Assembly: GCA_947629575.1 (NCBI GenBank) | Contig: CANREF010000012.1 | Span: forward strand, 1-43,388 | Direction: 5' to 3' | DNA: 43,388 bases | DNA from: an uncultured Clostridia bacterium | GTDB taxonomy: Bacteria; Bacillota; Clostridia; Christensenellales; Borkfalkiaceae | Shown here: one piece after another, positions 7,317 to 16,372 of the stretch | How positions within the stretch are numbered: the first letter of the stretch is position 1 | Layout: each line of letters starts with the position of its first letter | The notes under the pieces: model-generated | Told to the model about the DNA's origin: nothing | The model's database searches: none | The model's input: only the letters and a program-made list of their open reading frames with translations | Program-made: the position numbers and the translations under genes

Positions 7317-7327
7317 TCATCGACAAT

Positions 7328-7354
7328 GCCTGTCTCTTCGGAAGACGGGCTTTT
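7328..7354 (+). terminator. intrinsic terminator after aspA
   Basis: GCCTGTCT pairs with AGACGGGC (one G-T pair), followed by TTTTCTT. It ends 27 bases before the next promoter. Confidence 0.75.
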
Positions 7355-7381
7355 CTTATCTTTGAAAAAAAGAATTTTTCA

Positions 7382-7410
7382 TTGACAAGAAAGGGGTTTT
7401 CGATTATAAT
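7382..7410 (+). promoter_or_regulatory. consensus promoter of the nucleoside-salvage operon
   Basis: TTGACA at 7382-7387, 17 bp, TATAAT at 7405-7410. The genes from 7445 to 16224 have no other obvious promoter between them, so this may drive all nine. I see no clear operator palindrome in the short leader. Confidence 0.88.
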
Positions 7411-7444
7411 ACAAGTGATATAATTTGGCATTGAGGGGAAAGAC

Positions 7445-8104
7445 ATGAACATCAGAGAAATTCTGCATAAATGCGATCACACACAACTTTCCGTAACGGC
7501 GACGTGGGAAGACATCAAAGCGCTCATCGACGACGGCGTCGAATATGCTACCGCCTCGGTCTGCATTCCGCCTTGTTATGTGGGCGAGGCGAAAAAATAT
7601 GCGAAGGACAGGATCGCGATCTGCACTGTCATCGGCTTCCCGAACGGATACAATAGCGAGGCCGTCAAGGTATTCGAGACGGCGCAGGCGGTGAAGGAGG
7701 GCGCGGACGAGATCGATATGGTCATCAACATCGGCGACCTCAAGGCAAAGCGCTATGAAAAGATCCAAAAAGAGATCGAAGCGGTCAAAGCTGCCTGCGG
7801 GGGAAAGATCTTGAAGGTCATCATCGAGACCTGCCTTCTCACCGAAGAGGAGAAGATCAGAATGTGCGAGATCGTGACTGCGGCAAAAGCGGACTTTATC
7901 AAGACTTCGACGGGCTTTTCCAAAGCGGGGGCGACCCGTGAAGACGTCGCACTGTTCAAGAAATACGTCGGGAAGGACGTGAAGATCAAAGCGGCGGGGG
8001 GGATCTCTTCCATAGAGGACGCGGAGGACTTCATCGCCCTCGGCGCGGACAGGCTGGGCACTTCCCGCATCGTGAAGATCGTAAAGGAGGAACACCTCTT
8101 ATGA
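7445..8104 (+). CDS. deoC: deoxyribose-phosphate aldolase
   Basis: A 219-residue class I aldolase that splits 2-deoxyribose-5-phosphate into glyceraldehyde-3-phosphate and acetaldehyde, the last step of deoxynucleoside breakdown. The DeoC barrel is recognisable from [41 protein letters not shown] and FIKTSTGF, where Lys153 is the Schiff-base lysine, plus VKIKAAGGI with the second lysine. The length is normal. First gene of the salvage operon, with GAGGGGA ahead of ATG 7445. Its TGA stop overlaps the next start codon (ATGA at 8101-8104), indicating translational coupling to deoD. Confidence 0.97.
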   Translation: MNIREILHKCDHTQLSVTATWEDIKALIDDGVEYATASVCIPPCYVGEAKKYAKDRIAICTVIGFPNGYNSEAVKVFETAQAVKEGADEIDMVINIGDLKAKRYEKIQKEIEAVKAACGGKILKVIIETCLLTEEEKIRMCEIVTAAKADFIKTSTGFSKAGATREDVALFKKYVGKDVKIKAAGGISSIEDAEDFIALGADRLGTSRIVKIVKEEHLL

Positions 8105-8829
8105 GCAAAGCGGAAAAACATGCCAACATTCCCACTCCCCACATCGCGGCAAAATACGGCGATTTTGCGCCGACCGTGCTCATGCCGGGCGATCCCTTGC
8201 GTTCCAAATTCATCGCCGAACATTTTCTCGAAGATCCCCTTCTCGTCAACAACGTGCGCGGGGTGAACGGTTACACAGGTACATATAAGGGGAAGCGCGT
8301 CTCGGTGATGGCTTCGGGAATGGGTCAGCCCGCGATCGGGATCTATTCCTACGAGCTTTTCAATTTCTACGGCGTGGAGAACATCATCCGCGTCGGTTCG
8401 TGCGGCAGTTTCGATAAGGACCTGCACGTGCGGGACATCATTCTCGCACAGGGCGCATGCACCAACGGCAACTATGCGAAGCAGTACAATTTGCCCGGGA
8501 CTTTCTGCCCGATCGCCGATTTCGGACTTCTGAAAAGAGCGGCGGAGCTCTGCGAAGAAGCAGGAGTACATTATAAAGTGGGCAACATCTTCTCCTCCGA
8601 TATGTTCTACGACGACGCAAACAGCGGGATGCAGTGGGCAAAGATGGGCGTTTTGGGGGTCGAGATGGAGAGCGCGGCGCTCTATTGCAATGCCGCCCGT
8701 GCGGGGAAGAAAGCTCTGTGCATCTGCACCGTGAGCGACAGCTTCCTCCATCCCGAGGAAAACACCACAGCCGAGGAGAGGGAAACTTCCTTCACGGCGA
8801 TGATGAAGATCGCATTGGAGCTCGCCTGA
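8101..8829 (+). CDS. deoD: purine-nucleoside phosphorylase, DeoD type
   Basis: A 242-residue cytosolic enzyme that cleaves purine (deoxy)nucleosides with phosphate, giving the free base and (deoxy)ribose-1-phosphate. Typical of the hexameric DeoD family are [20 protein letters not shown] near the start, [27 protein letters not shown] and the purine-binding [12 protein letters not shown], followed by CTVSDS. ATG 8101 overlaps the deoC stop by four bases. A 24-base gap with an AGGGGG stretch separates it from deoB, which uses its product. Confidence 0.96.
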   Translation: MSKAEKHANIPTPHIAAKYGDFAPTVLMPGDPLRSKFIAEHFLEDPLLVNNVRGVNGYTGTYKGKRVSVMASGMGQPAIGIYSYELFNFYGVENIIRVGSCGSFDKDLHVRDIILAQGACTNGNYAKQYNLPGTFCPIADFGLLKRAAELCEEAGVHYKVGNIFSSDMFYDDANSGMQWAKMGVLGVEMESAALYCNAARAGKKALCICTVSDSFLHPEENTTAEERETSFTAMMKIALELA

Positions 8830-8853
8830 GGCGGGCTAAAAGGGGGCAACGGA

Positions 8854-10017
8854 GTGTCAAAGAGATTATTTCTGATCGTACTCGACAGTTTCGGCGTGGG
8901 GGAACTTCCCGACGCCTGCCTTTGGCATGACGAGGGCAGCAATACCCTCGGCGCCATTCGCCGTCACCCCGCTTTCTCCTGTCCTACTCTGAAAGAGCTC
9001 GGGCTCTTCAATATCGAAGGGGTGGGCGGAGGCGTATCCTCTCCCAAGGCGTGCTATGCGCGAATGGCGGAACGCTCGATGGGGAAAGACACGACGATCG
9101 GACACTGGGAGATCGCGGGCATCGTTTCGCCCGAACCTCTTCCCACCTATCCCAACGGTTTTCCCGCGGAGCTCATCGAAGAATTCGAGCAAAAGACGGG
9201 GAGAAAGGTGCTTTGCAACCGCCCCTATTCGGGGACGGAAGTCATCAAAGATTACGGCAAAGAGCATCTTGAAACGGGCGCGCTCATCGTCTATACCTCG
9301 GCGGACAGCGTGTTCCAGATCGCCGCGCACGAGGACGTAGTGCCCGTTCCCGAGCTCTACCGCTATTGCGAGATCGCGCGGGAGATGCTCGTTCCGCCCC
9401 ACAATGTGGGCAGGGTGATCGCCCGTCCGTTCACGGGAGAATATCCCTTTACCCGCACGGCGAACAGGCACGACTTCTCCTTGAAGCCGCCCGCGGATAC
9501 CATGCTCGACCTCTTGCGGCGGGCGGGCTATGACACCATATCCGTCGGAAAGATCTACGATATTTTTGCGGGATGCGGCATTACCGAGAGCCACCGCACC
9601 ACTTCCAACACCCACGGGATGCAGGTGACAAAGGAACTTCAGTCCCGCGATTTCAACGGACTGTGCTTTGTCAATCTTGTGGACTTCGATATGAAATACG
9701 GTCACCGCAACGACGTCGCGGGATATGCTGCGGCGGCGACGGAGTTCGACGTCTTCCTTTCCTCTTTTATAAAGGATATGGGCAAGGACGATCTTCTGCT
9801 CATCACTGCCGATCACGGCTGCGACCCCTCTACGCCGTCTACAGACCATTCCCGCGAATACACCCCCATGCTTCTTTACGGCGAGGGAGTAAAGAGAGGA
9901 GTTGACCTCGGCACGCGCGCGAGTTTTGCGGACATCTCCGCTACCGTGCTCGACTGCTTCGGCGTCGCCCGCGGCAGTACGAACGGAGAAAGTTTTTGGG
10001 AGGAAGTTCGCAAATGA
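8854..10017 (+). CDS. deoB: phosphopentomutase
   Basis: A 387-residue metal-dependent mutase of the alkaline-phosphatase superfamily that interconverts (deoxy)ribose-1-phosphate and the 5-phosphate, linking the phosphorylases to deoC. Visible are the N-terminal metal site FLIVLDSFGVGELPDA (Asp11), the phosphate-accepting threonine region GKDTTIGHWEIAG, and the C-terminal metal cluster ITADHGCDPSTPSTDHSREY. The start codon is GTG at 8854. The stop overlaps the cdd start (ATGA at 10014-10017). Confidence 0.96.
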   Translation: MSKRLFLIVLDSFGVGELPDACLWHDEGSNTLGAIRRHPAFSCPTLKELGLFNIEGVGGGVSSPKACYARMAERSMGKDTTIGHWEIAGIVSPEPLPTYPNGFPAELIEEFEQKTGRKVLCNRPYSGTEVIKDYGKEHLETGALIVYTSADSVFQIAAHEDVVPVPELYRYCEIAREMLVPPHNVGRVIARPFTGEYPFTRTANRHDFSLKPPADTMLDLLRRAGYDTISVGKIYDIFAGCGITESHRTTSNTHGMQVTKELQSRDFNGLCFVNLVDFDMKYGHRNDVAGYAAAATEFDVFLSSFIKDMGKDDLLLITADHGCDPSTPSTDHSREYTPMLLYGEGVKRGVDLGTRASFADISATVLDCFGVARGSTNGESFWEEVRK

Positions 10018-10415
10018 CGGAAAGAGAGCTCATGCAGACAGCGCAGCAAGCGCGGAAGAATTCCCATTCGCCCTATTCGCACTTTCGCGTGGGCGCGGCT
10101 CTGCTTACAAAGAGCGGAAAGGTATATACGGGCTGCAACATCGAAAATGCGGCATATCCCGCAACCGTCTGTGCCGAGCGGACGGCGATCTTCAAAGCCG
10201 TGAGCGAGGGGGAGCATGGGTTTGAAGCGCTCGCCATCGTGGGCGGAAGAGAGGGGGAGACAGCAAGTCTCTGTGCGCCCTGCGGCGTTTGCAGGCAGGT
10301 CATTGCCGAATTTTGCCCCAAAGATTTCAAAATATTGCTCGGAACTCCCGAGAAATTTACCTCCTACACCTTGGAACAGCTTCTGCCCCTCTCCTTCACG
10401 GGCGAAGATCTATAA
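10014..10415 (+). CDS. cdd: cytidine deaminase
   Basis: A 133-residue tetrameric-type zinc enzyme that deaminates (deoxy)cytidine to (deoxy)uridine, which the pyrimidine phosphorylase can then split. The zinc site is clear: CAER (Cys53, catalytic Glu55) and PCGVCRQ (Cys90, Cys93); the substrate region TGCNIENAAYPATV is also typical. I prefer ATG 10014, coupled to the deoB stop, over the in-frame ATG 9996, because GGGAGGAAG (9998-10005) is then correctly spaced. The next gene begins six bases after the stop. Confidence 0.96.
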   Translation: MTERELMQTAQQARKNSHSPYSHFRVGAALLTKSGKVYTGCNIENAAYPATVCAERTAIFKAVSEGEHGFEALAIVGGREGETASLCAPCGVCRQVIAEFCPKDFKILLGTPEKFTSYTLEQLLPLSFTGEDL

Positions 10416-10421
10416 TTTCGT

Positions 10422-12200
10422 ATGAAAAAAGTTTTGATAAAATTATCGTCGGTCTTTCTCTCCGCTCTTCTGCTATGCACTCTCTTTGCGGGCTGCGATC
10501 CCGCGGAATCGCCCGCTGAGACGGAGAAACATCAGCTCGATCCGCCGCAGGTCGCGATCGGCCTCGACGGCGTTGCCGTATGGAGCAATGTGGAGTATGC
10601 GCTCTACTATATTTATACGATCGACGACGGGGAAGGCTCACCGACGGTGGAGCGCAGCGTTCAGCTTACGGATGGGCAGACCTTCAGGGTCATGGCGGTG
10701 AGCGGAAAAGACGGCTACGACGACAGCGACTTTTCGGCGCCGATGACCTATCATGCGGAAGAGAAACCGCAGCCCGACGATCACGCCCATACCGACGTTA
10801 ATTCGGACGGCGCATGTGACCGCTGCGGCGAGAGCGTCATGGCGGAGCTTTCCTTCTATGCCGTCAACGATCTGCACGGCAAATTCATGGATACATCCGC
10901 ACAACCCGGGCTTGACGAGTTCACCACCTATATGAAAGACCTGTATGGCGATCCCGCCCGCGAAGAGATCCTTCTCTCCTCGGGGGACATGTGGCAGGGC
11001 ACGGTGGAGTCCTCCTCGAACAAGGGACAGCTCATGACGGAGTGGATGAACGAGCTCGGTTTCGTTTCGATGACGCTCGGCAATCACGAGTACGATTGGG
11101 GGGCGAACGTTCTCACCCCCAACAGCGAGCTTGCAAAGTTTCCCTTCCTCGCGATCAATGTGCGGGAAAACGGCGTGATGCCCACTTACTGCAAGGCTTC
11201 CGCAACGGTGGAGAGGGGCGGCGTAAAGATCGGGATCATCGGCGCGATCGGAGATTGTCTGAGTTCGATCTCGGGCGAGTTCCAGACGGGGCTCAGCTTC
11301 GCGACGGGGAGCGCGCTCACGACCCTCGTCAAAAACGAATCGGTGCGGCTGCGGGACGAGGAGGGATGCGACTTCATCGTCTATTCCATTCACGACGGCG
11401 GGGAGGATTTTTCCTCTTCGGGCACAAACCGCGTCAACAACTCCGAGCTCGCCTACTACGATACCGAGCTTTCGGACGGCTACGTCGATCTCGTATTTGA
11501 AGCGCATACCCACCAGCGCTATATTTTACAGGATGAATACGACATATATCATCTGCAGGGCGGGGGAGAAAACAAGGCGATAAGTTGCGCCGAGGTTTCC
11601 TTCAATACGGTAACGAAAGAATATACCGTGACGCCGAAGATCGTCACAAACAGCGTCTATGCAAAGAGCAGCATCGAAGACGATCCCATCGTGGAAGAAC
11701 TCTACGGAAGGTATTTCCCTCAGGAAGATCCTTATGCCGCGATCGGCAACAACGCGAGAAAGCGTGATTCCGATACGATCGAGACGTTGATCGCGCAGCT
11801 CTACTATGAAAAGGGCGTACAAGAATGGGGGGATACCTACGATATGATCGCATGCGGCGGTGGATATCTCAATACGCGCAACCCGTACGATCTCGCCGCA
11901 GGTAGCGTGTCGTATGCGAATATCTTCTCTTTGCTTCCCTTTGATAATGACATCGTCCTTTGCGAGATCAGCGGGAGCAAACTCAATTCCCTTTTCTTGA
12001 ATTCGAGCTATTACAGAATTTATCGTTCTCCCCAACTCGGGAGCGTTTCAAACAATAAGAAATATTATGTGGTCACCGATACGTATACTTCCTTTTACCG
12101 TACCGTTCGTCCCTATGCCACAGAAGTTGAGCGCATCAAGGGCGTGTACGCGAGAGATCTGCTCGCCGATTACATCAGGGCGGGGAATTGGGCGAAGTAA
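10422..12200 (+). CDS. surface 5'-nucleotidase-family lipoprotein (UshA/YfkN type)
   Basis: A 592-residue exported lipoprotein (lipobox FAGC near residue 25). A beta-rich spacer follows and includes a calcium-like TDVNSDGACDRCGE loop around residue 125. Next is a calcineurin-like phosphoesterase domain with its metal motifs: VNDLHGKF, SSGDMWQGT, LGNHEYDWG, SIHDGG and EAHTHQRY. The C-terminal part from about residue 440 (GNNARKRDSDTIETLIAQ, DIVLCEISG) is the 5'-nucleotidase substrate domain. The family removes phosphate from nucleotides, often also opening 2',3'-cyclic ones. Located on the cell surface within the deo operon, it most likely turns extracellular nucleotides into importable nucleosides. 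The ribosome site is weak. The neighbour pdp starts 14 bases downstream of the stop. Confidence 0.9.
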   Translation: MKKVLIKLSSVFLSALLLCTLFAGCDPAESPAETEKHQLDPPQVAIGLDGVAVWSNVEYALYYIYTIDDGEGSPTVERSVQLTDGQTFRVMAVSGKDGYDDSDFSAPMTYHAEEKPQPDDHAHTDVNSDGACDRCGESVMAELSFYAVNDLHGKFMDTSAQPGLDEFTTYMKDLYGDPAREEILLSSGDMWQGTVESSSNKGQLMTEWMNELGFVSMTLGNHEYDWGANVLTPNSELAKFPFLAINVRENGVMPTYCKASATVERGGVKIGIIGAIGDCLSSISGEFQTGLSFATGSALTTLVKNESVRLRDEEGCDFIVYSIHDGGEDFSSSGTNRVNNSELAYYDTELSDGYVDLVFEAHTHQRYILQDEYDIYHLQGGGENKAISCAEVSFNTVTKEYTVTPKIVTNSVYAKSSIEDDPIVEELYGRYFPQEDPYAAIGNNARKRDSDTIETLIAQLYYEKGVQEWGDTYDMIACGGGYLNTRNPYDLAAGSVSYANIFSLLPFDNDIVLCEISGSKLNSLFLNSSYYRIYRSPQLGSVSNNKKYYVVTDTYTSFYRTVRPYATEVERIKGVYARDLLADYIRAGNWAK

Positions 12201-12214
12201 GGAGAAAAACGCAT

Positions 12215-13516
12215 ATGCGGATGTATGACATCATCAAAAAGAAACAGAGCGGTGAGGAACTTTCTACCGAGGAGATCGACTTCTTCATTCGCGGCGTCAC
12301 CGACGGGGACATTCCCGACTATCAGATCTCCGCGCTTCTCATGGCGATTTGGTTTCGGGGAATGACGACGAGGGAGACCTGCGATCTCACCTTTGCCGTG
12401 CGCGATTCGGGGGAAAAGCTCGACTTTTCCGCGATCGACGGCATCCGCGTGGACAAGCATTCTACGGGCGGCGTGGGGGATAAAACCAGCCTCGTCGTCG
12501 CTCCAATCGTGGCTTCCTATGGAGTGAAAGTCGCCAAGATGAGCGGCAGAGGCTTGGGACATACGGGCGGGACGGTCGATAAGCTGGAAGCGATCGACGG
12601 CTTCCGCACGACCCTCTCCGAGGAGGAGTTCATCGCGCAGGTCAACCGCATCGGGCTCGCCATTGTGGGGCAGTCGCGGCAGTTCGCGCCCGCGGATAAA
12701 AAGCTCTATGCCCTCCGCGACGTGACGGCAACGGTAGACAGTATGCCGCTCATCGCCGCGAGCATCATGGGCAAGAAACTCGCCGCCGACGACGATTGCA
12801 TCGTGCTCGACGTGAAGACGGGGAGCGGCTCTTTCATGAAGAGCGTAAAGGAAAGCAGAGAGCTCGCCCGCCTCATGGTGGACATCGGGAAGAGCGCGGG
12901 AAAAAAGATGGTCGCGCTCATCACCAATATGGACAGACCTTTGGGTCACGCCATCGGCAATTCCCTCGAAGTTGCGGAGGCAGTGGAGACGCTGAAGGGT
13001 CACGGACCGGAAGATCTCACATCCGTCTGCATCACGCTTGCGGGGCGGATGCTCTCCCTTGCGGGGAAGGGCACGCCCGCGGAGTGCGAAAAAATGGCGG
13101 AAAGGGCGATCTCAGACGGCAGTGCGCTCAAAAAACTCATGGAGACCGTCTCGGCGCAGGGAGGAGATGCCCGCCTCATCGCCGAACCCGCGAACTTCCG
13201 CAAGGCGCAATACGCTTATGCCGTAAAGAGCAGAGCGGAGGGCTATATCGCAAAGGTCGATACCGAGGCCTACGGGATCGCGAGCCTCTTGCTCGGCGCG
13301 GGAAGGAATACCGCGGAGGATAAGATCGACCACAGCGCGGGCGTCATCCTCAGGAAGAAGACGGGCGAGTTCGTGAAAAAAGGGGAGGAGATCGCGACGC
13401 TCTATGCGGGCGATCCCGCGCTTTTCGGTGCGGCGGAAGAGCGGTTGCTCTCTGCGACCGTCATCGGAAGGGAGAAGCCCGCGGATGAACCGCTCATCTA
13501 CGATGTAGTGGAATAG
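12215..13516 (+). CDS. pdp: pyrimidine-nucleoside phosphorylase
   Basis: A 433-residue cytosolic enzyme that cleaves uridine, deoxyuridine and thymidine with phosphate. The diagnostic stretch SGRGLGHTGGTVDKLEA is present, as are the phosphate-site KHSTGGVGDKTSL and the C-terminal domain (AGVILRKKTGEFVKKGEEIA). From ATG 12215 the length equals that usual for Bacillus Pdp; an in-frame upstream ATG at 12188 overlaps the previous gene and has no ribosome site, while AAGGAGA (12199-12205) serves ATG 12215. A thymidine-specific DeoA is the alternative name; the length and context fit Pdp. Confidence 0.95.
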   Translation: MRMYDIIKKKQSGEELSTEEIDFFIRGVTDGDIPDYQISALLMAIWFRGMTTRETCDLTFAVRDSGEKLDFSAIDGIRVDKHSTGGVGDKTSLVVAPIVASYGVKVAKMSGRGLGHTGGTVDKLEAIDGFRTTLSEEEFIAQVNRIGLAIVGQSRQFAPADKKLYALRDVTATVDSMPLIAASIMGKKLAADDDCIVLDVKTGSGSFMKSVKESRELARLMVDIGKSAGKKMVALITNMDRPLGHAIGNSLEVAEAVETLKGHGPEDLTSVCITLAGRMLSLAGKGTPAECEKMAERAISDGSALKKLMETVSAQGGDARLIAEPANFRKAQYAYAVKSRAEGYIAKVDTEAYGIASLLLGAGRNTAEDKIDHSAGVILRKKTGEFVKKGEEIATLYAGDPALFGAAEERLLSATVIGREKPADEPLIYDVVE

Positions 13517-13571
13517 AAAAAACACCCCTTGCGTCTTAGAAAGAGCCCGAAGCGGGGGATGAAGGATCACT

Positions 13572-14147
13572 ATGGCAAAATTATATTTCAAGTTCGGCGC
13601 AATGGGCTGTTCCAAGACGGCGCAGGCGCTCATCACGAAGTTCAACTATGAAGAGCGGAACATGAGGGTGCTCCTCTTGAAACCCGCGATCGACACCCGT
13701 GACGGCGCAAATATCGTCAGGTCGCGCATCGGCTTACAGCAGGACGCGATCACGGTGGGGAGCGAAGAGGACCTTCATAAGCTCTATCTCGAAAAATATT
13801 CCGACCGCGACGTCATCATCGTGGACGAATGTCAGTTTTTGACCCCCGAGCAGGTGGACGAACTCTCGGATATCGTCATCGAAAGGAATATCCCCGTGCT
13901 CTGTTTCGGGCTGTCCACAGACTTTACGACCCACCTCTTCCCCGGGAGCAAGCGGCTGTTCGAGATCGCGGAATCCATCAGCGAGATCAAGTCGGTGTGC
14001 ACCTGCGGAGCAAAGGCGACGGTGAATGCGCGGCTCGACGACAACGGAAAGATCGTCACCGAGGGCTCGCAGGTCCTTCTCGGCGGGAATGACAGATATG
14101 TCGCGATGTGCAGAAGGTGCTGGCTCAAATACAGGGCGCAGGCATAG
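13572..14147 (+). CDS. tdk: thymidine kinase, type II
   Basis: A 191-residue enzyme that phosphorylates thymidine (and deoxyuridine) to the monophosphate, the reuse branch of salvage. Visible are the P-loop GAMGCSKT (residues 9-16), VIIVDECQFLT (catalytic acid region), LCFGLSTDF, and a zinc-binding lasso of CTCGAKA with a later CRRC. The P-loop is unusual in having Ser in place of the glycine before lysine. It follows pdp by 55 bases with an AAGGAT site. Confidence 0.95.
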   Translation: MAKLYFKFGAMGCSKTAQALITKFNYEERNMRVLLLKPAIDTRDGANIVRSRIGLQQDAITVGSEEDLHKLYLEKYSDRDVIIVDECQFLTPEQVDELSDIVIERNIPVLCFGLSTDFTTHLFPGSKRLFEIAESISEIKSVCTCGAKATVNARLDDNGKIVTEGSQVLLGGNDRYVAMCRRCWLKYRAQA

Positions 14148-14163
14148 ACGGGGAGAGTTACTT

Positions 14164-15561
14164 ATGCAGAGAATTTCAAGGAAAGTTCAATCGTTGATCC
14201 TCGCGCTCGTCATGTGCCTCGGGATCGCTTATGCGGGAAGCGTTTCCAGCGGCTCTGCTCCTGCGGACGCCGCCGCGGACTATTATGCCCCGATCACCGC
14301 CGCGGGCGGGGAGGAACTTCTCGGGCAGGTACACGACCTCATCACGACGACGCATACAAAATATACTTCCTATACCGATTGTAAAAATCCGGCCTATTAC
14401 CGCCGCACCGACCCCGGTCCTAACGGCGAGCTCGCGGAATTTTATGCGCAGACGGAGCTTTCCTCCACATGGAAAAGCGGAGCAAACGGCACTTGGAACA
14501 GGGAGCACGTCTGGTGTCAGAGCCATTCCAACGGGCTTTGGGGAGAGAGCGGCGGGGGCGCCGACCTTCTCCATATCCGCCCGACGGAGAGCAGGGTGAA
14601 CAGTGCGCGCGGCAACAATAAATACGCCGTGATCTCGGGTTCGAAGAACACGGTGATCTACCGCAATGCGGCAGGTCAGGATATGGGCCCTGCGGGGTAT
14701 ACGGGCGGCGGTCTGTTTGAACCGCTCGATCAGGTCAAGGGCGACGTTGCGCGCATCGTCCTCTACATGTATACCCATTACAATACATATTCGAACGTGC
14801 ACGGCTCTACCAACGGAAACGGCAGGAGCAATTATTTCGGAACGTTGCACTTCACCGATATCGTCTCCGCGAGCAATGAGAAGGGGGCAACAGAGCTTCT
14901 TCTCGATTGGAACGAGCTCGATCCGCCCGATTCTTTGGAGCTTTCAAGGAACGAGGCGGCACAGGAGATACAGGGCAACCGCAATCCCTTTGTCGATCAT
15001 CCCGAATACGCCGAGGCGATCTGGGGAGACGGCACGACCGAGGTCAAGCCGACGGCGCTCACCTTAAGCCCTTCCTCTTTGGAGTTGAAGGTGGGACAGA
15101 GCCAATCGCTCACCGTCTCCGCCCAACCCGCAGGGGCAAGCGCCGCCGTCACTTGGTCGGTCTCCGACAGCTCTGTCCTTTCGGTCTCGAACGGGGTCGT
15201 TAAGGCGCTCGGCGAGGGAAGGGCGACGGTCACGGCAATGAGCGTTTCCGACCCGTCGGTCAAGGCGGTTGCGGAAGTGACGGTGGAACGTCCCGTCGAT
15301 CAAGCCAAGCTGGAGGCGTTCCATGCCGCCGTCGAGGACATCGACGGAGAGGGGACGCTTGCAAGGAGGGCCGCTTCCCTTAGGAAAGCGCTCTCAGCCT
15401 ATTCTGCGCTCACCGATAAGGAACTCCCCCTTGCCGAGGAGGACATCGGGCGTCTCAGTGCGGCATTGGACGACTATAACCGCCTCGTGCGCGCCTATAA
15501 CGAAGGGGCGAATGACGCTTGCGACGCCGCTCTTCGCGGTATCGGCAAACTGATCGGTTAA
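14164..15561 (+). CDS. secreted endonuclease I-family nuclease with Ig-like domain
   Basis: A 465-residue exported protein. A signal peptide (MQRISRKVQSLILALVMCL..., cleavage near ADAAA) is followed by an endonuclease I (EndA) domain at about residues 40-290 with the active-site stretch NREHVWCQSH, then ADLLHIRPTESRVNSARGN. A BIG2 Ig-like domain occupies about residues 295-380 (LTLSPSSLELKVGQSQSL...). The C-terminal 85 residues are helical and charged. The family degrades DNA, and sometimes RNA, outside the cell. The BIG2 part probably keeps it in or near the wall. ATG 14164 is chosen over a longer frame overlapping tdk because GGGGAGAG precedes it and the signal peptide begins there. Its place right after tdk links secreted nuclease to salvage. 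Confidence 0.92.
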   Translation: MQRISRKVQSLILALVMCLGIAYAGSVSSGSAPADAAADYYAPITAAGGEELLGQVHDLITTTHTKYTSYTDCKNPAYYRRTDPGPNGELAEFYAQTELSSTWKSGANGTWNREHVWCQSHSNGLWGESGGGADLLHIRPTESRVNSARGNNKYAVISGSKNTVIYRNAAGQDMGPAGYTGGGLFEPLDQVKGDVARIVLYMYTHYNTYSNVHGSTNGNGRSNYFGTLHFTDIVSASNEKGATELLLDWNELDPPDSLELSRNEAAQEIQGNRNPFVDHPEYAEAIWGDGTTEVKPTALTLSPSSLELKVGQSQSLTVSAQPAGASAAVTWSVSDSSVLSVSNGVVKALGEGRATVTAMSVSDPSVKAVAEVTVERPVDQAKLEAFHAAVEDIDGEGTLARRAASLRKALSAYSALTDKELPLAEEDIGRLSAALDDYNRLVRAYNEGANDACDAALRGIGKLIG

Positions 15562-15570
15562 GGAGGGAAC

Positions 15571-16224
15571 ATGAAAAAGATCTTTGCTTTGATAGCGGTC
15601 TTTGCGGCGCTCTGTATGTTCGGCGGATGCGACGTTTCCTCCGATGGAAAAGGGACGGGCGGACAGCAGAACGAGCCGTCCAAGAAAGATCTGTACGCGC
15701 CTCTCAATGAGATGCTCGCGGCAGATTATTCCAAGATCGGGCTCACCGTAACGGATACCTTCGACGGAGCTTATCTGAAGAGCGAATATAACTTTCTCTA
15801 CGCGGACGACGGCAGCGTTACGCTGCAATACGCGGTGGAGCGGTTTGCCGAACTCTCCCTTCCGGGCGCTTCGGAAGGGGAGACGCCCGAGACCTCGTCC
15901 GACGGAATGAAGGTCATTTACAGGGGCGAGGCAAAGATCGAGGACGGGAAGGCCGTCTTTTCGGACGGCAGGCAGTTCTCTCTGCCCGCAAACATCGCGC
16001 AGATCGGATTTACCTTCAAAGAGGAATATTTCGGGAACGCGGACCTTGCGGGCATCTATCTCAAGGCGGATGTGACGGACGCGGAGGCCTTTTGGGGCAG
16101 TGAGATCTCCTGTTCGGACATGAAGATCTCGGCGACTTTCCTCGATTTCTTTTACGATATTACGATCACCTACACCGCCGAAGACGGCAGCGGTGTGGAA
16201 TACCTCTATACCTTTACGGTATAA
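15571..16224 (+). CDS. small lipoprotein of unknown function
   Basis: A 217-residue lipoprotein with lipobox FGGC near residue 20, a short Gly/Ser/Lys linker and a single domain that I do not recognise. It appears beta-rich and has no cysteines after the anchor. It is the last gene of the salvage run, nine bases after the nuclease gene, with a good AAGGAGG site. It may be a surface accessory to the nuclease; this is inferred from position only. An A+T-rich 149-base gap follows. Confidence 0.8.
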   Translation: MKKIFALIAVFAALCMFGGCDVSSDGKGTGGQQNEPSKKDLYAPLNEMLAADYSKIGLTVTDTFDGAYLKSEYNFLYADDGSVTLQYAVERFAELSLPGASEGETPETSSDGMKVIYRGEAKIEDGKAVFSDGRQFSLPANIAQIGFTFKEEYFGNADLAGIYLKADVTDAEAFWGSEISCSDMKISATFLDFFYDITITYTAEDGSGVEYLYTFTV

Positions 16225-16301
16225 CAGAGGGAAAAGAGCGCCGCTCATTCCGCCTCAAAAAAAATATTACGATTTGAAGGGATAAATTTCCTTTCAAACC
16301 G

Positions 16302-16331
16302 TTGCTTTCTTGTCGGAATTTGTGGTATAAT
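16302..16331 (+). promoter_or_regulatory. promoter of the RDD-family gene
   Basis: TTGCTT at 16302-16307, 18 bp, TATAAT at 16326-16331. A small hairpin (16273-16299, TTTGAAGG and CCTTTCAAA) lies just upstream and may help end the previous transcript, though no T-run follows it. Confidence 0.65.
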
Positions 16332-16372
16332 GATTTCGAGGTGCTTCTGCGCCGCCACTTGGGAGAGAGCGC